Origin: Arthrobacter sp. Y-9
GTDB lineage: Bacteria; Actinomycetota; Actinomycetes; Actinomycetales; Micrococcaceae
Direction: 5' to 3'
NCBI RefSeq assembly: GCF_029690065.1
Contig: NZ_CP121463.1
Span: 1,674,001-1,738,000 of the forward strand
Length of the DNA: 64,000 nt
A program made the position numbers and the translations under genes. This document shows, one piece after another, positions 1 through 8,575 of the stretch (its first letter is position 1; every line of letters begins with the position of its first letter). Below the pieces are notes generated by a model that saw nothing but the letters and a program-made list of their open reading frames with translations, was not told the origin of the DNA and did no database searches.

Positions 1-29
1 AAGCCTGCGCGCCGCCGGCGCGGACCACA

Positions 30-73
30 AAGGCCGCGGCCGCCGGAACCTGGGTTCCAGCGGCCGCGGCCTT
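30..73 (-). terminator. Strong hairpin downstream of the DUF349 gene
   Basis: Positions 30-50 pair with 53-73 almost perfectly, with one mismatch (44 against 59) and a two-base loop at 51-52. The outer arms are the GC-rich complement AAGGCCGCGGCCGC and its reverse. It lies about 80 bases past the stop of the minus-strand DUF349 gene, so it probably ends that transcript. There is only a short T run after it on the minus strand. Confidence 0.65.
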
Positions 74-140
74 CTGTTCAGTGCCTTCTGTTCAGTGCCT
101 TCTGTTCAGCACGCACCGTTCAGTGCTGACTGTTCAGCGG
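71..140. repeat. Five-unit 14-bp tandem repeat
   Basis: Units start at 71, 85, 99, 113 and 127. The first two are identical (CTTCTGTTCAGTGC); the next three drift but keep a TTCAG core in register. The array fills the gap between the DUF349 stop codon and the hairpin at 30-73. It encodes nothing obvious, and its function is unknown. Confidence 0.8.
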
Positions 141-151
141 GGGTAAGCCGA

Positions 152-1564
152 TCAGCCGAGATCCTTGGCCGAGTTGCGGACGACCTCGAGCCACTGCTCC
201 CGGGCCTCGAGGGCCTCGCGGGCGCTCTTGATGGCTCGGGCGTCGCCCTTGGCCTCGGCGGCGCTCAGATCGTCACGCAGACCCGCGATGGTGGCCTCGA
301 GCTGCTCGATCATGCTGGTGCTGCGGGCCTTGGCCTCCGGATCGCTCCGGCGCCAGTTCTCCTCCTCGGCCTCGCGGACGGCATCCTCCACGCGCCGCAG
401 GGCGGCCTCGATCCGGCCCATGTCCGCACGCGGCACGCGACCGGCCTCCTCCCAACGGTCCCGGATCGACTGAAGACCCTTCTTGGCGGCGGCCAGATCC
501 GACACGGGGACGAGTTCCTGGGCTTCCAGCAGGAGCTGCTCCTTGACGGCCAGGTTCGCCGAGTAGCTGGCGTCCAGCTCGTCGTTGGCGGCCTGACGTG
601 CCGCGAAGAACACATCCTGAGCGGCACGGAAACGGGCCCACAGGGCGTCATCGTCCTTGCGGCTGGCGCGCGGCGCGGCCTTCCACTGGTCCATGAGACG
701 GCGGTACTCCGCGGCAGCGTGACCCCAGTCGGTGGAGGTCTGCAGCTGCTCGGCCTCAGCGATCAGCTGCTCCTTGACCGCCTTCGCCTGAGCGTTGGTG
801 CTGTCCAGCTGCGAGAAGTAGGCACGCCGGTGACGGTCGAAGACGGTGCGGGCGGTCCGGAACCGCTTCCAGAGCCCCTCCTCGACGCTCTTGGACAGAC
901 GAACGCCGGACTTCTGCGCGGCCTTCCAGGCGTCGAAGAGTTCGTTCATCCGGGTGCTGGACGTCTTCCACTGCGTGGCCGCAGGATCCTGGGCGGAGAT
1001 GGTCTCGGCCTCGGCGACGATCGCCTCGCGGGCACTCAGCTCGGCGGCCTTGGCGGCCTCCTGATGAGCGCGCTGTTCCGCGATCAGCGCAGCCACCTTC
1101 TCGTCGAGCGCGGACACGCGGTCCAGGGCGCCGCGGATGTCGCCCAGCACATTGCGTGCCTCGAGCTGTTCACGCAGGTGCTTGAGGCTGGTGGGGAGTT
1201 CACCCGCGGCGGCCTTGGCCTCCACGCGGCTCTCCAGCAGGTCGATCTGCGCCGTGATGTCCTCGAACTTGCGGGCGAAGTAGGCCAGCGCTTCGTCGGC
1301 CGACACGCCGGGGTACTGACCCGCGACGTGTTCCTCGCCGTCGACGGTCACGAAGACGTGGCCGTCGCCTTCCACCCGGCCGAAGGCACGGGCGGCGGTG
1401 AGATCCACCGTGGCGTCCGGGGCGTGGACCGGTGCGGGGGCGGCCGCAGGCGCCTTGGGCCGCGCGGCGAAGGCCGCGGGGCTCGGAGCTGCGGGCTTGG
1501 CAGCGGACGTCTCCGTCGTTGCTTCCGTGGTGCCGGTTTCGTCGGGTTGCAGACTTTCTGTCAC
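152..1564 (-). CDS. DUF349 domain-containing protein
   Basis: A 470-residue protein with a Pro/Ala/Thr-rich N-terminus of about 60 residues, followed by several helical DUF349 units. Each unit carries the family pattern of a conserved Trp, then LWxRFRxA and an FF or YF pair (for example LWKRFRTARTVFDRHRR and LWARFRAAQDVFFAAR). The C-terminal third is charged and probably coiled coil. I chose the GTG at 1564-1562 because AAGGAAAGAG stands just upstream; the open frame continues a further 29 codons to an ATG at 1651 without a better site. The biochemical role of DUF349 proteins is not established. The gene lies downstream of the cyclophilin gene on the same strand and may be co-transcribed with it. 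Confidence 0.85.
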   Translation of the reverse strand: MTESLQPDETGTTEATTETSAAKPAAPSPAAFAARPKAPAAAPAPVHAPDATVDLTAARAFGRVEGDGHVFVTVDGEEHVAGQYPGVSADEALAYFARKFEDITAQIDLLESRVEAKAAAGELPTSLKHLREQLEARNVLGDIRGALDRVSALDEKVAALIAEQRAHQEAAKAAELSAREAIVAEAETISAQDPAATQWKTSSTRMNELFDAWKAAQKSGVRLSKSVEEGLWKRFRTARTVFDRHRRAYFSQLDSTNAQAKAVKEQLIAEAEQLQTSTDWGHAAAEYRRLMDQWKAAPRASRKDDDALWARFRAAQDVFFAARQAANDELDASYSANLAVKEQLLLEAQELVPVSDLAAAKKGLQSIRDRWEEAGRVPRADMGRIEAALRRVEDAVREAEEENWRRSDPEAKARSTSMIEQLEATIAGLRDDLSAAEAKGDARAIKSAREALEAREQWLEVVRNSAKDLG

Positions 1565-1664
1565 CGCTAGAACTCTTTCCTTCGTTGGAACATGCGCGGT
1601 CCCGGCCGGAGCAGGGATCGAGGATGGTGCTTCGTCCGAAGCTGGAATCACATCAGAGTGAAAA

Positions 1665-2459
1665 TCACTTCAGAGTAAACGAGTCTATCGTCACTGCCGT
1701 GGCAGGGGGGCCATCCGTGGCGGATGTCCCGCCGGCCTTCACTCCGGCCGAGGCGATGGAGGTGATGGCGTCGAGTCCCGAGGTGACACGGCCCATCACG
1801 GTGTAACCGCCCTGGTCCACGGGAAGGATGCTGTCCTTGTACGTGATGAAGAACTGCGTGCTGTTGCTGTAGGTGCTCGCCGCCCGGGCCACGGCGATGG
1901 TGCCCGCCGGGTACTTGCCGTCGGCCGGGACGTTCTCGACCGGCCCCCATTGGAACCCGGGATCCACCGCGCCCTTGCCGTTCTTGGAGCCGCACTGGAG
2001 CACATAGATCGAGGCGGTGGTCAGCCGGTGGCAGCCGTTCTTCGTGAAGAAGTCCTGGTCGGCCAGTGTTTTGAAGACGGACACTGCCTGCGGCGCCTTC
2101 GTCCCGTCCAGCGTGACGCCGAGCGGCTTGCCGTTGATCGTGAGGGTTCCCGTGAGGGTCTTGCCGCGGGCCACATCGGCGCTGGGGATGTTGCCCACAT
2201 TGCTTTCGGAAGGGGAGGGGCTCGCGGACGGGGTCTGAAGCCCTGCCTGCACCGCGGCGTACTCCTCGGGAGTGGGGTTGCTGGCGAAGGTCGTCAGCTG
2301 GAGCACGACGCCGAGCGCGACCGCCACGGCGCCCGCGCCGATGGCGAGGGCGTTGTCACGGCGGCGACGCTGCTGCTGGGCGTCGCGCAGGGAACGCCTG
2401 GCCTCCATCTGGCGCACACGACGGCGCTGCTCCCGCAGCTCCTGCTTGCTGGCTGCCAC
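1665..2459 (-). CDS. Membrane-anchored cyclophilin-type peptidyl-prolyl isomerase
   Basis: A 264-residue protein: a basic, charged N-terminus (1-36), one transmembrane segment (about 37-58), a Ser/Pro linker, and a cyclophilin domain from about residue 100 to the end. Catalytic-site sequence is visible as CHRLTTASIYVLQCG, matching the HR...F..Q.G signature, and as NSTQFFITYKD, matching NGSQFFI. It should catalyse proline cis-trans isomerisation outside the membrane. The GTG start at 2459 follows a strong AGGAGG about 7 bases upstream; the longer frame from 2537 lacks one. Genes of this type commonly sit next to hisS in actinobacteria, as here, where it is divergent from hisS. Confidence 0.88.
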   Translation of the reverse strand: MAASKQELREQRRRVRQMEARRSLRDAQQQRRRRDNALAIGAGAVAVALGVVLQLTTFASNPTPEEYAAVQAGLQTPSASPSPSESNVGNIPSADVARGKTLTGTLTINGKPLGVTLDGTKAPQAVSVFKTLADQDFFTKNGCHRLTTASIYVLQCGSKNGKGAVDPGFQWGPVENVPADGKYPAGTIAVARAASTYSNSTQFFITYKDSILPVDQGGYTVMGRVTSGLDAITSIASAGVKAGGTSATDGPPATAVTIDSFTLK

Positions 2460-2559
2460 CCGTAACCTCCTGCGGCGCCCGGTGGCGCCGTCGTCCGTCT
2501 GACTGAAAGTCGCGCGTTCGCCGCGCACGCCAGCCACGGCTTAAACTGGCTGACGCACC

Positions 2560-2566
2560 TAGTTTA
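2560..2566. promoter_or_regulatory. Overlapping divergent -10 boxes for cyclophilin gene and hisS
   Basis: The short symmetric block CCTAGTTTAGG contains TAGTTT on the plus strand (2560-2565) and TAAACT on the minus strand (2566-2561). Both fit the loose actinobacterial -10 pattern TANNNT and would direct transcription towards hisS and the cyclophilin gene respectively. I see no convincing -35 on either side. Confidence 0.4.
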
Positions 2567-2621
2567 GGCACGGCTTCCCCCGCAGCAGGCGAAAAGCCGC
2601 ACGTCAAAGGAGTTTCACAGC

Positions 2622-3968
2622 ATGGCACGCACCCCCTCCCTGTCCGGATTCCCCGAGTGGCTCCCACAGGAACGCGTGGTGGAACAGCATGTGCTGGACA
2701 CTCTGCGCCGCGTTTTCGAACTGCACGGCTTCGGTTCCATCGAGACCCGGGCGGTCGAGACGGTGGGTCAGCTCCTGCGCAAGGGTGAGATCGACAAGGA
2801 GGTCTACGGCCTCAGCCGCCTCCAGGATGACGACGACGCCTCCGGCAAGTCGGACCCCAACGCCCTGGCCCTGCACTTCGACCTGACGGTCCCGTTTGCC
2901 CGGTATGTCGTGGAGAACGCGGGCTACCTGGCATTCCCGTTCCGCCGGTACCAGATGCAGAAGGTGTGGCGCGGCGAGCGTCCGCAGGAGGGCCGCGCGC
3001 GCGAATTCACCCAGGCGGACATCGATGTGGTGGGCGACGGCGAGCTGCCGTTCCGCTACGACGTCGAGATCGTGCTGGTCATCGCCGAGGCGCTCTCCGC
3101 GCTGCCCATCCCGGAATTCCGCCTGCGGGTCAACAACCGCAAGCTGTCCGAAGGGTTCTACCGGGGGATCGGCCTGGAGGACACGGCCGGCGTGCTGCGC
3201 AGCATCGACAAGCTGGAGAAGATCGGCGCAGCGAGGGTCGCCGAGCTCCTGCAGAGTGAGCTGGGCGCCACCCCGGAGCAGGCCGAAGCGGCCCTGAAGC
3301 TCGCCACCATCCAGACCCTGGACACCTCCTTCGTCGAGCAGGTCCGGGCGCTCGGCGTCGAGCACCCGCTGCTGGAGGAAGGCCTCACCGAACTCGAGCA
3401 GGTGGTGGCCGCCGCATCGCTGCGGGCGCCCGGCAAGGTGCTCGCCGATCTGAGCATCGCCCGTGGCCTCGATTACTACACGGGCACCGTGGTCGAGACC
3501 GTGCTGGTCGGCCACGAACAGCTCGGCTCGATCTGCTCGGGCGGCCGCTACGAATCCCTGGCCACCAAGGGCAACCGCACCTTCCCCGGCGTCGGCCTCT
3601 CCATCGGCGTGACCCGTCTGGTGTCCCGCATCCTGTCGCAGGAGTTCGCGACGGCCAGCCGCAGCGTGCCCACCGCCGTGCTCGTGGCGCTCAACGACGA
3701 CGAGTCCTGGGCGGGGGCCCAGGATGTCGCCGCGCAGCTGCGCGGCCGTGGCATCGCGACCGAGGTGGCCGCCAAGGCCGAGAAGTTCGGCAAGCAGATC
3801 AAGTACGCCGACCGCCGCGGCATCCCCTTCGTCTGGTTCACGGACGCCGAGGGCACCCACCAGGTCAAAGACATCCGCAGCGGCGAACAGGTGACGGCCG
3901 ACCCGGCCCTCTGGAGCCCCGCCGCCGAGGATCTCCGTCCTCAGGTGATCGCCCGCCTCGCGGACTGA
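2622..3968 (+). CDS. hisS: Histidyl-tRNA synthetase
   Basis: Charges tRNA-His with histidine. This 448-residue class II synthetase shows motif 2 (FRRYQMQKVWRGERPQ...GRAREFTQADID), the histidine-specific loops ARGLDYYTGTV and CSGGRYESL, and motif 3 (FPGVGLSIGVTRL). A C-terminal anticodon-binding domain begins near residue 340. The ATG follows AAAGGAG at a normal distance. Length is typical for the family. It is transcribed away from the cyclophilin gene and is separated from aspS by a hairpin and a new promoter. Confidence 0.97.
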   Translation: MARTPSLSGFPEWLPQERVVEQHVLDTLRRVFELHGFGSIETRAVETVGQLLRKGEIDKEVYGLSRLQDDDDASGKSDPNALALHFDLTVPFARYVVENAGYLAFPFRRYQMQKVWRGERPQEGRAREFTQADIDVVGDGELPFRYDVEIVLVIAEALSALPIPEFRLRVNNRKLSEGFYRGIGLEDTAGVLRSIDKLEKIGAARVAELLQSELGATPEQAEAALKLATIQTLDTSFVEQVRALGVEHPLLEEGLTELEQVVAAASLRAPGKVLADLSIARGLDYYTGTVVETVLVGHEQLGSICSGGRYESLATKGNRTFPGVGLSIGVTRLVSRILSQEFATASRSVPTAVLVALNDDESWAGAQDVAAQLRGRGIATEVAAKAEKFGKQIKYADRRGIPFVWFTDAEGTHQVKDIRSGEQVTADPALWSPAAEDLRPQVIARLAD

Positions 3969-3984
3969 TCCCTCTCCGGGCCCG

Positions 3985-4030
3985 CCTCCCGCCCGTCACC
4001 GCGCTCACGCGCCCGGTGGCAGGCGGGAGG
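3985..4030 (+). terminator. Hairpin after hisS
   Basis: CCTCCCGCC at 3985-3993 pairs with GGCGGGAGG at 4022-4030, and the enclosed sequence holds a further CACCG/CGGTG pairing. There is no T run, so termination efficiency is uncertain. It lies directly after hisS and upstream of the aspS promoter. Confidence 0.5.
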
Positions 4031-4042
4031 AGGCTCACCGGG

Positions 4043-4156
4043 TAAAATCGTCTGGGTCGGACCGCGAGGTCCTGACGATCCTTGAGTTTTCCCGCCCGGA
4101 ACATCTGCAGAATCTCGTCGGCGGCGGGAGGATCCGCCTCACTCGAAAGGAATGCT
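4043..4156 (+). promoter_or_regulatory. aspS promoter and structured 5' leader
   Basis: TAAAAT at 4043-4048 is a good -10 box, predicting a transcript start near 4055 and a leader of about 100 bases. The leader opens with GGACC-GCGA-GGTCC (4059-4072), a stem capped by a GNRA-type loop. TCCCGCC near 4090 can pair with GGCGGGA near 4123. No leader peptide or T-box consensus is visible, so control by the leader is only a possibility. Confidence 0.45.
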
Positions 4157-5962
4157 GTGCTGCGCACACATGACCTCGGCTCTCTCCGGGCCGAGAACAT
4201 CGGACAGACCGTCACCCTGGCAGGCTGGGTGGCCCGCCGTCGTGACCATGGCGGAGTGGCCTTCGTGGACCTCCGCGATGCCTCGGGCGTGGCCCAGGTG
4301 GTGGTCCGCGAGGAGGATGTCTTCCACGGTCTGCGCAATGAGTTCGTGCTGCAGGTGACCGGCACGGTCGAGCGGCGTCCCGAGGGCAACGAGAACCCTG
4401 CACTGGCGACCGGCGAGGTCGAAGTCATCGCCGACAAGGTCGTGGTGCTCAACACCTCCGAGCCGCTGCCGTTCCAGATCGACGAGCACGTGGAGGTCGG
4501 TGAGGAGGCCCGCCTCAAGCACCGCTACCTGGACATGCGCCGTCCGGTCCTGTCCCGCAACCTGCGCCTGCGCTCCGAAGCGAGCCGTGTGGCCCGCGAG
4601 CTGCTGCACTCCGAGGGCTTCCTCGAGATCGAGACCCCCACCCTGACCCGGTCCACCCCGGAAGGCGCCCGCGACTTCCTGGTGCCGGCCCGTCTGGCCC
4701 CGGGTTCCTGGTACGCGCTGCCGCAGTCGCCGCAGCTCTTCAAGCAGCTGCTGCAGGTGGGCGGCTTCGAGAAGTACTACCAGATCGCCCGCTGCTACCG
4801 TGACGAGGACTTCCGCGCGGACCGCCAGCCCGAGTTCACCCAGCTGGACATCGAAGCCAGCTTCGTGGACCAGGACGACATCATCGCCCTCGGCGAGAAG
4901 CTCGTCGTCGCGCTCTGGAAGCTGATCGGCGTGGACATCCCCACCCCGATCCGCCGCATGCCGTACTCCGAGGCCATGGCCAAGTACGGTTCGGACAAGC
5001 CGGACCTGCGCTTCGGCCTGGAGCTGACGGATCTGACCGAGTTCTTCAAGGACACCAACTTCGGCGTGTTCAAGGCCCCGTACGTCGGCGCCGTGGTCAT
5101 GCCGGGCGGGGCTTCGCAGCCGCGCCGCACGCTGGACGCGTGGCAGGAATGGGCCAAGCAGCGCGGCGCCAAGGGCCTCGCGTACGTCCTCATCAAGGAG
5201 GACGGCGAGCTCACGGGTCCCGTGGCCAAGAACCTCACGGACGCCGAGCGCGAGGGCCTGGCCGCCGCGGTGGGCGCCTCCAACGGCGACTGCATCTTCT
5301 TCGCGGCCGGTGAGAAGTCGGCCTCCCGCGCGCTGCTCGGCGCCGCCCGTGTCGAGATCGGACACCGCACCGGGCTCGTGTCGGAAGGCGACTGGGCCTT
5401 CGTGTGGGTCGTGGACGCGCCCATGTTCGAGCCGGCCGCCGCTGCCGTCGCCTCGGGTGACGTCGCCGTGGGCGCCGGAAAGTGGACCGCCGTGCACCAC
5501 GCGTTCACGTCGCCGCGTCCGGAGTTCATGGACACCTTCGACACGGATCCCGAGTCGGCCCTGTCCTACGCCTACGACATCGTCTGCAACGGCAGCGAGC
5601 TCGGTGGCGGCTCCATCCGTATCCACCAGCGCGACGTCCAGGAGCGCGTGTTCGAGGTCATGGGCCTGAGCAAGGAGGAAGCCGAGAGCAAGTTCGGCTT
5701 CCTGCTGGAGGGCTTCAAGTACGGCGCCCCGCCGCACGGCGGCATCGCCCTCGGCTGGGACCGCGTGGTCTCCTTCCTGGCCGGCGCGGAGTCGATCCGC
5801 GACGTCATCGCGTTCCCGAAGTCCGGTGGCGGCTACGACCCGCTGACCGCCGCTCCGGCACCCATCACGCCGCAGCAGCGCAAGGAGGCCGGTGTGGACT
5901 TCAAGCCGGCTCCGACGGCCGCCGCCGCTGAGAAGCCGGCAGGGGAGACCTCGGACGACTGA
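4157..5962 (+). CDS. aspS: Aspartyl-tRNA synthetase
   Basis: Charges tRNA-Asp, and in many bacteria lacking asparaginyl-tRNA synthetase also tRNA-Asn. The 601-residue protein has an N-terminal OB-fold anticodon domain (about 1-105), class II motif 2 near residues 210-235 ([19 protein letters not shown]), an inserted GAD-type domain (about 300-420), and motif 3 near 528-540 ([10 protein letters not shown]). The GTG at 4157 follows GAAAGGAA and gives the canonical N-terminus VLRTHDLG; a longer frame from 4082 has no supporting site. Whether the enzyme discriminates Asp from Asn cannot be told from sequence alone here. Confidence 0.96.
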   Translation: MLRTHDLGSLRAENIGQTVTLAGWVARRRDHGGVAFVDLRDASGVAQVVVREEDVFHGLRNEFVLQVTGTVERRPEGNENPALATGEVEVIADKVVVLNTSEPLPFQIDEHVEVGEEARLKHRYLDMRRPVLSRNLRLRSEASRVARELLHSEGFLEIETPTLTRSTPEGARDFLVPARLAPGSWYALPQSPQLFKQLLQVGGFEKYYQIARCYRDEDFRADRQPEFTQLDIEASFVDQDDIIALGEKLVVALWKLIGVDIPTPIRRMPYSEAMAKYGSDKPDLRFGLELTDLTEFFKDTNFGVFKAPYVGAVVMPGGASQPRRTLDAWQEWAKQRGAKGLAYVLIKEDGELTGPVAKNLTDAEREGLAAAVGASNGDCIFFAAGEKSASRALLGAARVEIGHRTGLVSEGDWAFVWVVDAPMFEPAAAAVASGDVAVGAGKWTAVHHAFTSPRPEFMDTFDTDPESALSYAYDIVCNGSELGGGSIRIHQRDVQERVFEVMGLSKEEAESKFGFLLEGFKYGAPPHGGIALGWDRVVSFLAGAESIRDVIAFPKSGGGYDPLTAAPAPITPQQRKEAGVDFKPAPTAAAAEKPAGETSDD

Positions 5963-5966
5963 TCCC

Positions 5967-6734
5967 GTGGAGTCCCTTTCCTCCGTGTCAGGCCTGGCCG
6001 CGCTGCAGAACGCAGCATGGCCGGGCCTGACCACGTTCGACACCGGCGCGTGGCTGCTCCGCAGTGCCTCCGGCGTGACACAGCGGGCCAATTCGGTGTG
6101 GCCGTACGCGCCGGTGGACGACGTCGACGCCGCCATCAAGGCCGCCGAATCCTGGTACCGCGCCCAGCGGCTCCCGGCGCTGTTCCAGCTCACCTCGGAT
6201 CCGGCGGACGCCGCCCTGGACGCCCGCCTCGACGCACTCGGTTACCGGGCGCAGTCCCACACGGTCTTCATGGTCCGTGAGGCGTCGGCCGGGCCGGTTC
6301 CGCCGGCGCCTGGCCACGTCGAGATCACTCCGGACCTGACCGAGGAATGGTTCGACGCCTGGTGGCTCACGAGCGGCCACGGCGGCGCCGAGGCGGCGGA
6401 CACCGCGCGGGCCATCCAGGAGTCCGTGCGGTCCAGTCACGCTCTCCTCCGGGACGACGACGGCGCCGCGATCGCCGTCGGCCAGGCGATCCACGTGGGG
6501 GAGTGGTCGGGGATCTACGGCATGGTCACGCGCGAAGCGCACCGCCGCAAGGGCCACGCGCGCTCGCTCCTGACCGCGCTCCTGGCCGAGCCGGCCACTC
6601 CGCGTGGATTCTGGCTGAGCGTGACGCGTTTCAACGAGGGGGCTGTGGCCCTGTACCGGGACCTCGGTTTCGTGGAAGCCGGCTCCTACTGGTACCGCAG
6701 TGCCCCTCTGCGCCGAGCGCCCGGAGCGTGCTGA
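5967..6734 (+). CDS. GNAT-family N-acetyltransferase
   Basis: A 255-residue protein starting at GTG 5967, four bases after the aspS stop, so probably translated from the same message. The C-terminal half carries the acetyl-CoA binding motif of GNAT enzymes (GMVTREAHRRKGHARSLLTA, about residues 184-203), followed by the typical NxxAxxLYxxLGF-like segment NEGAVALYRDLGF. The N-terminal half is less conserved and may be a degenerate second GNAT domain. The acetyl acceptor is unknown. No strong ribosome binding site is visible, consistent with coupling to aspS. Confidence 0.8.
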   Translation: MESLSSVSGLAALQNAAWPGLTTFDTGAWLLRSASGVTQRANSVWPYAPVDDVDAAIKAAESWYRAQRLPALFQLTSDPADAALDARLDALGYRAQSHTVFMVREASAGPVPPAPGHVEITPDLTEEWFDAWWLTSGHGGAEAADTARAIQESVRSSHALLRDDDGAAIAVGQAIHVGEWSGIYGMVTREAHRRKGHARSLLTALLAEPATPRGFWLSVTRFNEGAVALYRDLGFVEAGSYWYRSAPLRRAPGAC

Positions 6735-6778
6735 GGCAGCGGGGCCTGGTGGCTCGCCGGGCCCCCTCGCCCTGGGCC

Positions 6779-6947
6779 CACGGCGGCGAGGGGCCCCACC
6801 GAGGAACGAAGTTGGGGAGCCGCCGGGGAGAGCGCCTGGCCGGGCTCCCCACCCTCGCTCCGCATCGGGCGGGGTCCCTCGCCCGCTAGGGCCTAGCCGG
6901 GCTCCCCACCCTCGCTCCGCATCGGGCGGGGCCCCTCGCCCGCTAGG
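6779..6947. repeat. 57-bp direct tandem repeat with a degenerate inverted copy
   Basis: 6834-6890 and 6891-6947 are two adjacent 57-base copies differing at two positions. Just upstream (about 6779-6825) lies a diverged copy in the opposite orientation: GGCGAGGGGCCCC at 6785-6797 and TTGGGGAGCC at 6812-6821 match the reverse complement of the repeat. The whole block fills the gap between the acetyltransferase and rarA and ends inside the rarA promoter. It encodes no plausible protein. It may be a dispersed extragenic palindromic element of this genus, but that needs genome-wide comparison. Confidence 0.85.
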
Positions 6948-6956
6948 CTGGGGAGC
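6944..6956 (+). promoter_or_regulatory. Predicted leaderless promoter of rarA
   Basis: TAGGCT (6944-6949) is followed by seven bases and the ATG at 6957, placing the likely transcript start at or next to the start codon. The -10 box forms where the second repeat copy joins unique sequence; the equivalent position in the first copy reads TAGGGC. GGGGAG also lies here but only one base from the ATG, too close for a normal ribosome binding site. Confidence 0.5.
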
Positions 6957-8375
6957 ATGGCTGACCTCTTTTCCCAGGACGATTTCTCCCCGAGCGATCC
7001 GGGCGATTCCCCCTCGGGTGAGGGGACGTCGTCGTCCGCGTATCCGCTCACGCCCTTGGCCGTGCGGATGCGGCCCCGGACCATCGACGACGTGGTGGGC
7101 CAGCAGCATCTGCTGCGGCCGGGCCAGCCTCTCCGGACGCTGGCGGAGTCGAGCGGCGAACCGTCCGCCGTCGGGCCGTCGAGCATCATCCTCTGGGGAC
7201 CGCCCGGGACGGGCAAGACCACCCTGGCGCACGTGATCGCCAATGCGCCGGGCCGTAAATTCGTGGAGCTGTCCGCCATCACCGCGGGGGTCAAGGACGT
7301 CCGCCGGGTCATGGACGAGGCGCTGCAGCGCCGGGATCTGCACCGGCAGGGGACCGTGCTGTTCCTCGATGAGATCCATCGCTTCAACAAGGCCCAGCAG
7401 GACGCCCTCCTGCCGGGTGTGGAGAACCGCTGGGTGATCCTGGTGGCGGCGACCACCGAGAACCCGTCCTTCTCGGTCGTGGCCCCTCTGCTGTCGCGGT
7501 CGATCCTCCTGACGCTCAAGCCCCTGCAGGACACCGATATCCGGGGACTCCTGGAGCGGGCCATCGAGGACGACCGCGGGCTCGGCGGCAAGATCGAGGT
7601 CGAGGAGGACGCGCTCGATTATCTGGTCCGCGTCTCCAGCGGGGACGCCCGGCGTGCGCTGACCTCGCTCGAGGCCGCTGCCGGCGTCGCACTCGGAGAG
7701 CATGCGGGCGGTTCCGGCGAGGACGGCCAGGGCAAGGCCGTGCTCCATCTGGCACAGGCCGAGCAGGCGATCGACAAGGCGTCGGTGCGCTACGACCGGC
7801 AGGGCGACCAGCACTACGACGTGATCAGCGCGTTCATCAAGTCGATCCGCGGTTCCGACGTCGACGCCGCGCTGCACTACCTCGCGCGCATGATCGAGGC
7901 GGGGGAGGACCCGCGCTTCCTCGCCCGGCGCATCGTGATCTCCGCGGCGGAGGACATCGGGATGGCCGATCCGACCGCGCTCCAGACGGCGGTGGCCGCG
8001 GCCCAGGCCGTGCAGCTCATCGGCATGCCCGAAGGCCGGATCATCCTGGCCGAGGCCGTGGTCCATCTGGCGACCGCGCCCAAGTCGAACGCCGCCTATC
8101 TGGCGATCGACAAGGCGCTGGCGGACGTCAGGGCGGGCATGGGCACGGACATCCCGATGCCTCTGCGGGACGCCCACTACCCAGGTGCGAAGGGTCTGGG
8201 TCACGGCAAGGGCTATCTCTACGCCCACGACGCGCCTCACTCGATCGCCCGGCAGCAGTACCCGCCGGACGACCTCGTGGGCCGGAACTACTATGAGCCG
8301 ACGGCGAACGGTTCTGAGCGGGAGATCGCGGCACGCCTGGAGCGGTTGCGGGGCATCGTGCGCGGGGAGCGCTGA
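6957..8375 (+). CDS. rarA: Replication-associated recombination protein A (AAA+ ATPase)
   Basis: A 472-residue AAA+ ATPase of the RarA/MgsA/WRNIP1 family, which acts at stalled replication forks. Walker A is GPPGTGKTT (about residues 81-89), Walker B is LFLDEIHRF (about 135-143), and sensor 1 lies in [10 protein letters not shown]. The C-terminal MgsA tetramerisation region (about 260-440) contains [21 protein letters not shown], broken here only by family-typical variation, and ends in the usual DDLVGRxYYxP segment. N-terminal residues 1-25 are Ser/Asp rich and variable. Length is normal. Confidence 0.93.
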   Translation: MADLFSQDDFSPSDPGDSPSGEGTSSSAYPLTPLAVRMRPRTIDDVVGQQHLLRPGQPLRTLAESSGEPSAVGPSSIILWGPPGTGKTTLAHVIANAPGRKFVELSAITAGVKDVRRVMDEALQRRDLHRQGTVLFLDEIHRFNKAQQDALLPGVENRWVILVAATTENPSFSVVAPLLSRSILLTLKPLQDTDIRGLLERAIEDDRGLGGKIEVEEDALDYLVRVSSGDARRALTSLEAAAGVALGEHAGGSGEDGQGKAVLHLAQAEQAIDKASVRYDRQGDQHYDVISAFIKSIRGSDVDAALHYLARMIEAGEDPRFLARRIVISAAEDIGMADPTALQTAVAAAQAVQLIGMPEGRIILAEAVVHLATAPKSNAAYLAIDKALADVRAGMGTDIPMPLRDAHYPGAKGLGHGKGYLYAHDAPHSIARQQYPPDDLVGRNYYEPTANGSEREIAARLERLRGIVRGER

Positions 8376-8407
8376 GCCACCCTCGGCGACGAGGGACACC
8401 GCCATGC

Positions 8408-8575
8408 TAGAATTGAGGTTTGTCTGGCATGATCCTGCCGGCAAGCACCCTTCTCACGGTTCTCCGCGAGGGTGGCGCGTGCCCGGGACCAGTAGCAAAA
8501 GGCGGCGGTTTGCCGATGCTCTCCATACGGGAGGCCAGTTAACACCACAAAAACCGCACCATTGGAAGGACACAA
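8408..8575 (+). promoter_or_regulatory. rpsD promoter and structured leader
   Basis: TAGAAT at 8408-8413 is a good -10 box, giving a leader of roughly 155 bases. Two stems are visible: CACCCT (8446-8451) with AGGGTG (8469-8474), and CTCC (8521-8524) with GGAG (8530-8533). A leader this long fits autoregulation by S4, as known for rpsD mRNAs in other bacteria, but the fold here does not obviously match a described one. Confidence 0.4.
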
